Source: Bordetella parapertussis
GTDB lineage: Bacteria > Pseudomonadota > Gammaproteobacteria > Burkholderiales > Burkholderiaceae_C
DNA: 7,654 nt
Assembly (NCBI GenBank): GCA_945901125.1
Contig: CAMDKD010000061.1
Span: forward strand, 1-7,654
Direction: 5' to 3'
In this document: positions 4,991 through 7,654 of the stretch, one piece after another
Layout of the letters: each line of letters starts with the position of its first letter
Position numbering within the stretch: the stretch's first letter is position 1
The notes under the pieces: model-generated
What the model was told of the DNA's origin: nothing
The model's input: the letters and a program-made list of their open reading frames with translations, nothing else
The model's database searches: none
Translations under genes and position numbers: made by a program

Positions 4991-6961
4991 ATGCATGCAC
5001 TTCAAAAAGCGCATATCCATACTGTTCTTCAGGTGGCGCAGCAGCACATTCTTAACGAGTCAGCGCTTCAGCATGATGACCTGATCCGCCAGTCCTGGCT
5101 GCGTTGTGTCCAGGACCACAAGTTAGACCCGACCCGCATGCAGGAAGCCGTCATCCTGCCGCACGAGCGCTACCGCGAACACCAGGACCAGATGGAGGGG
5201 CTGATGCATATTGCCCGCCACGGCCTGGAAAACTTATATAAACAAGTGTCGGGGCTGGGCTATGCGGTCTTGCTGACCGATGACAAGGGCGTGACCGTCG
5301 ACTTCATCGGCGACTTGCAATTTGACGCCAGCTTGCGCAAAACCGGCCTGTACCTGGGCGCGGTCTGGAGCGAGCAGTTTGCCGGCACCAATGGCGTCGG
5401 CACCTGTCTTTCCACTGGCGAGAGCCTGACGGTGCACCAGGCCGACCATTTTGATGCCATGCATATTCCGCTGACCTGTACCGCTGCCCCGATTTACGGG
5501 GCCACCGGCAAGATCAAGGCGGTGTTGGACTTGTCGGCCTTGCATTCGCCCGAGGAAAAACAAAGCCAGCATTTCGCTTTGCAACTGGTGCGCATGTACA
5601 CCCACCAAATAGAAAACGCCTATTTTTTGAGCGAGTTCCGCAACGACTGGATTTTGCGGCTGGCGAGCGGACCGCATTTTCTGGAGGTAGACCCCGAGTA
5701 CCTGTTGGCGCTGAATGAACGCGGCGAGGTCGTAGGCCATAACCGGCGGGCCCAGCAGCTTTTTCAAAGCCCCGGCCGGCCGGTGTTGCTGGGACAGAAA
5801 GTGGACAGCTTGCTGCAACTTTCCTTGAATGAACTGGGCAATTTCACAGGCAAAAGCCAGTTTGAAAGCCAGTCGGTCACTGTCATGGATACGCATCAGG
5901 TGCTTTCACTGCGCGTATCCGCCCCGGCCCACGCCAAAGCCAGCGCAGTGACCGATAAAAACCTCAGCAAATCGTCCCAGCCTCCCCTGCCATTGGCTGC
6001 CTTGTCCGGCGGCGACACTGAACTTGACAGACAAATTCAACACGCGGCCCGGCTGGCCGATTCGCCGGTCAGTCTGCTTCTGTATGGAGAAACCGGCAGC
6101 GGCAAAGAATTTTTTGCCAAGGCGATTCACCAGTCCAGCGCCAGACGCAACGGCCCGTTCATCGCCGTCAATTGCGCCGCCATTCCCGAGGGCTTGATAG
6201 AAAGCGAATTGTTCGGCTATGCCCCCGGCAGTTTTACCGGGGCCTTGGGCAAAGGAAAGCGCGGCTTGATTCAACAGGCTGACCTGGGCACCTTATTTCT
6301 TGACGAAATCGGTGACATGCCGCGCAGCTTACAGGTGCGTTTACTGAGAGTATTTTCTGAACAAGAAGTGTTGCCGGTCGGTGCGACACAGCCGGTCAAA
6401 GTCAGTGTGCGCCTGATTTCAGCCAGCCACCGGGACCTCATGGCCATGGTGCGCAGCGGCGAGTTCCGCGAAGACCTGTTTTACCGGCTGGCCGGTGCCC
6501 GGCTCAGTCTGCCACCGCTTAGACAACGGCAGGATCTGGGCTGGGTGATAGAGCAATTGCTATGTCTTTACTCATTGCGCCTGGAAGGTCAGGCCGCCCC
6601 CCGGCTGGCGCCTGCCACCAAGGCTTTGCTGCTGAAACACGATTGGCCGGGTAATTTGCGTGAATTACGCAATGTCATCGAGTACGCCAGTTCCGTGGCG
6701 CGTGACACGCAGTTACAGCCCGAGGATTTGCCGTCTTACCTGCTCGGCGATGCGCTGGCGCAAACCGCTGTCGCGCACTTGCCTGTGGCGACGGTGGAAA
6801 CTTCAGGCACAGACGAACGCGCAGTGCTGCTGGCCGCATTACGGCAACGGGCCTGGAACATCAGCTTGACCGCCGCCGACCTGGGCATGTCGCGCATGAC
6901 GATGTACCGCCAGATGAAGCGTTTGTCTATCGTCAATCCTAAAAACGCCGATTTGAGCTGA
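4991..6961 (+). CDS. AcoR-like sigma-54-dependent transcriptional activator (GAF-AAA+-Fis)
   Basis: This 656-residue protein has the full AcoR-type layout. The N-terminus includes LIRQSWLRCVQDHKLDP (31-47). A GAF-like sensor follows (about 75-215), with WSEQFAGTNGVGTCLSTGE (126-144) and HFDAMHIPLTCTAAPIYG (153-170). A PAS-like segment covers about 230-310. The AAA+ domain (about 338-510) has Walker A GETGSGKE (366-373), the sigma-54 contact loop as GSFTGA (413-418) instead of the usual GAFTGA, Walker B LFLDEIGD (435-442) and the arginine-finger region REDLFYRL (493-500). WPGNLRELRN (552-561) and a C-terminal Fis-type helix-turn-helix (about 622-647) complete it. Such proteins bind upstream sites and use ATP to open sigma-54 promoters in response to small molecules, often alcohols, ketones or aldehydes. 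AAGGGAG (4974-4980) lies 10 nt before the ATG. The only sigma-54-like promoter noticed is directly downstream, before the 7200 gene, making that gene the likely target. The effector cannot be read from sequence. Confidence 0.93.
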   Translation: MHALQKAHIHTVLQVAQQHILNESALQHDDLIRQSWLRCVQDHKLDPTRMQEAVILPHERYREHQDQMEGLMHIARHGLENLYKQVSGLGYAVLLTDDKGVTVDFIGDLQFDASLRKTGLYLGAVWSEQFAGTNGVGTCLSTGESLTVHQADHFDAMHIPLTCTAAPIYGATGKIKAVLDLSALHSPEEKQSQHFALQLVRMYTHQIENAYFLSEFRNDWILRLASGPHFLEVDPEYLLALNERGEVVGHNRRAQQLFQSPGRPVLLGQKVDSLLQLSLNELGNFTGKSQFESQSVTVMDTHQVLSLRVSAPAHAKASAVTDKNLSKSSQPPLPLAALSGGDTELDRQIQHAARLADSPVSLLLYGETGSGKEFFAKAIHQSSARRNGPFIAVNCAAIPEGLIESELFGYAPGSFTGALGKGKRGLIQQADLGTLFLDEIGDMPRSLQVRLLRVFSEQEVLPVGATQPVKVSVRLISASHRDLMAMVRSGEFREDLFYRLAGARLSLPPLRQRQDLGWVIEQLLCLYSLRLEGQAAPRLAPATKALLLKHDWPGNLRELRNVIEYASSVARDTQLQPEDLPSYLLGDALAQTAVAHLPVATVETSGTDERAVLLAALRQRAWNISLTAADLGMSRMTMYRQMKRLSIVNPKNADLS

Positions 6962-6972
6962 TACACCAAAGC

Positions 6973-7014
6973 GTTACACAGGGTGTGACAGTTGTCGCTA
7001 GCCTGTGACAGTTG
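6973..7014. promoter_or_regulatory. Likely activator binding region (UAS) with two 11-bp repeats
   Basis: TGTGACAGTTG occurs at 6984-6994 and again at 7004-7014, exactly 20 bp apart start to start, close to two helical turns. The first copy overlaps an imperfect inverted repeat, GTTACAC (6973-6979) and GTGTGAC (6983-6989) around AGG. The region begins 11 bp after the regulator's stop codon and lies about 125-165 bp upstream of the predicted start of the sigma-54 promoter, a usual distance for enhancer-binding proteins. Binding by the adjacent regulator is inferred. Confidence 0.6.
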
Positions 7015-7020
7015 CACCGT

Positions 7021-7048
7021 ACAAATGACCGGAATTTGTCAATACCGG
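7021..7048. repeat. Overlapping inverted repeats between UAS and promoter
   Basis: ACAAAT (7021-7026) and ATTTGT (7034-7039) are perfect arms around 7 bp. Overlapping this, CCGGAAT (7029-7035) and ATACCGG (7042-7048) form an imperfect stem with one mismatch and a 6-nt loop. The second could be a weak terminator for the regulator, but only a broken T-run (ATTGTTTCT) follows. A role as a protein site is equally possible. Confidence 0.35.
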
Positions 7049-7077
7049 ATTGTTTCTGATAGTCCTGTTGCATTTGT

Positions 7078-7089
7078 CGTGAATTCACG
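7078..7089. repeat. Perfect 12-bp palindrome CGTGAATTCACG
   Basis: The sequence equals its own reverse complement over 12 bp and lies 24 bp upstream of the -24 element. It could be an operator for a second regulator, but no protein in the window can be assigned to it. Confidence 0.4.
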
Positions 7090-7112
7090 TTCGCGTAAAC
7101 ACCTGTCTGTTT

Positions 7113-7128
7113 GGGCATATCAATTGCT
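7113..7128 (+). promoter_or_regulatory. Sigma-54 (-24/-12) promoter
   Basis: GGGCATA-TCAA-TTGCT fits the consensus TGGCACG-N4-TTGCW. The GG at -24 (7114-7115) and GC at -12 (7126-7127) are present with the required spacing, and GGCA and TTGCT match fully. The first base and the last two of the -24 block differ. Transcription would start near 7139, giving a leader of about 60 nt before the 7200 gene. It is downstream of a sigma-54 activator gene and of a repeated UAS-like site, which strongly supports it. No clear IHF site was found between UAS and promoter. Confidence 0.72.
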
Positions 7129-7188
7129 AATATTTATTAGCCCTGTGCGCTCAATGTATCGGGCCTTTTCAACTTGTCAACCAAAACC

Positions 7189-7193
7189 AGGAG
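7189..7193 (+). promoter_or_regulatory. Strong ribosome binding site of the Tat-protein gene
   Basis: AGGAG ends 6 nt before the ATG at 7200, an ideal spacing. This fixes the start at 7200 and shows that the long segment before the twin arginine is really translated. Confidence 0.8.
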
Positions 7194-7199
7194 ACTTCT

Positions 7200-7654
7200 A
7201 TGACGGATAAACAGCGCCCCTTTGGCGTTTCCATGACTGAAAGAGAGTTCGATGAGTGTTTGCCTGCTGACGAAGCAGCGTTCCGCTCGCCGATACCTAC
7301 TCAGATCGTGTCAAACGGCGAATACAACCCTATGCCGCAGACAGAAAAGCAAAGGCAGGTTGAGTCCCTGATCAAAGAAATTGCAGACACCGAAGCCAAG
7401 CGTCATAACACCACGCGCCGTAAGTTTTTGGCTTCAGCCTCCGGCATGGCCGCGGCCTTCCAAGCCATGAACATGGTGCACGGCGACATGTTTGCCGTCA
7501 GCGCTGCCGAGGTGAAAAACCCGGACGCCGCAGGCGACCGCAAAGCCAAATACAAAGGCCAGTTCATTTTTGATGACCAGACCCACTTCATCCGCGACGA
7601 CTTCAAAGAAGAAGGTTTGCTGGGCCTGACCAAATGGGCCGAAGGCGCCAACGT
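7200..7654 (+). CDS. Tat-exported amidohydrolase-like protein, N-terminal part (3' end outside window)
   Basis: The frame is open from ATG 7200 to the right edge (151 residues). Residues 1-70 are polar, beginning MTDKQRPFGVSMTEREFDEC and containing PIPTQIVSNGEYNPMPQTEK (31-50). A Tat signal follows: TTRRKFLASASGMAAAF (71-87) with twin Arg73-Arg74, a weakly hydrophobic stretch and a possible cleavage near VSAAEV (100-105). After that, GQFIFDDQTHFIRDD (120-134) resembles the first-strand metal motif of amidohydrolase-2 family enzymes (D-x-H-x-H; here D-x-Q-x-H). This likens it to Tat-containing amidohydrolase-family proteins that I recall from betaproteobacteria, but the other metal ligands lie beyond the window, so activity is unproven. 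Tat use would mean folding, and probably cofactor or metal loading, before export. It follows a sigma-54 promoter and has a strong ribosome binding site, so it should be well expressed when the upstream regulator is active. It may be the first gene of a catabolic operon. Confidence 0.68.
   Translation, partial: MTDKQRPFGVSMTEREFDECLPADEAAFRSPIPTQIVSNGEYNPMPQTEKQRQVESLIKEIADTEAKRHNTTRRKFLASASGMAAAFQAMNMVHGDMFAVSAAEVKNPDAAGDRKAKYKGQFIFDDQTHFIRDDFKEEGLLGLTKWAEGAN

Noticed and set aside
4846..5055. 69-codon plus-strand frame between protease and regulator
   Set aside because: It overlaps the protease stop and the start of the regulator in another frame, runs through the regulator's promoter, and resembles no protein known to me.
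5234..5896. 220-codon minus-strand frame inside the sigma-54 activator gene
   Set aside because: It is fully antisense to the GAF/PAS-like region of an intact regulator and has a low-complexity Gln/Ala/Val-rich product without recognisable domains.
7403..7651. 82-codon minus-strand frame at the right edge
   Set aside because: It is antisense to the Tat-signal protein, which has a strong ribosome binding site and a clear twin-arginine motif.
1..7654. CRISPR arrays, tRNA, rRNA or defence/toxin systems
   Set aside because: No regularly spaced repeats, cloverleaf-like or rRNA sequence, and no nuclease, toxin or phage gene signatures were found on either strand.

Overview
The window looks like chromosomal DNA of a betaproteobacterium, probably a Burkholderiales/Comamonadaceae-type organism. 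This is inferred from the moderately GC-rich coding style, the AcoR-type sigma-54 activator and the overall protein style; no marker gene is present to prove it. Coding density is high: five complete genes and two that run off the window edges.

Layout. Positions 1-135 are the last 44 codons of an IS4-type DDE transposase, so an insertion sequence ends just inside the left edge. Its terminus lies very close to the stop codon of the next gene. On the minus strand follow a nitronate monooxygenase-like flavoprotein (166-1158) and, 102 bp away, an exported beta-lactamase-fold serine hydrolase (1261-2637, TTG start). Upstream of the hydrolase is an AmpG-type muropeptide permease (2640-3974). The ampG stop codon and the hydrolase TTG start are separated by only 2 bp, and the hydrolase Shine-Dalgarno lies inside the end of ampG, so the two look translationally coupled. 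Divergent from ampG, with a 38-bp gap, is an exported M48-family zinc metalloprotease (4013-4849). These three neighbours (permease, serine hydrolase, protease) all suggest cell-envelope or peptidoglycan-related work, although the substrate of the hydrolase cannot be read from sequence.

The right part is a regulator-target pair. A 656-residue AcoR-like GAF/AAA+/Fis sigma-54 activator (4991-6961) has its own sigma-70-like promoter with a small palindrome over the -10 region. After its stop comes a 238-bp regulatory region. This holds two identical 11-bp repeats exactly 20 bp apart, a partly overlapping inverted repeat, several palindromes, and a good -24/-12 promoter (7113-7128). The promoter points at a gene starting at 7200 with a strong ribosome binding site. 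That gene, cut by the right edge, encodes a Tat-targeted protein with an unusually long (about 70 residues) segment before its twin arginine and an amidohydrolase-like D-x-Q-x-H motif. The simplest reading is that the activator senses an effector through its GAF domain and switches on the 7200 gene and whatever follows it through sigma-54.

No tRNA, rRNA, CRISPR array, riboswitch or convincing intrinsic terminator was seen. No gene-free stretch exceeds 300 bases. The parts that go beyond routine annotation are the complete sigma-54 control region with its Tat-exported target, and the coupled ampG-hydrolase pair.
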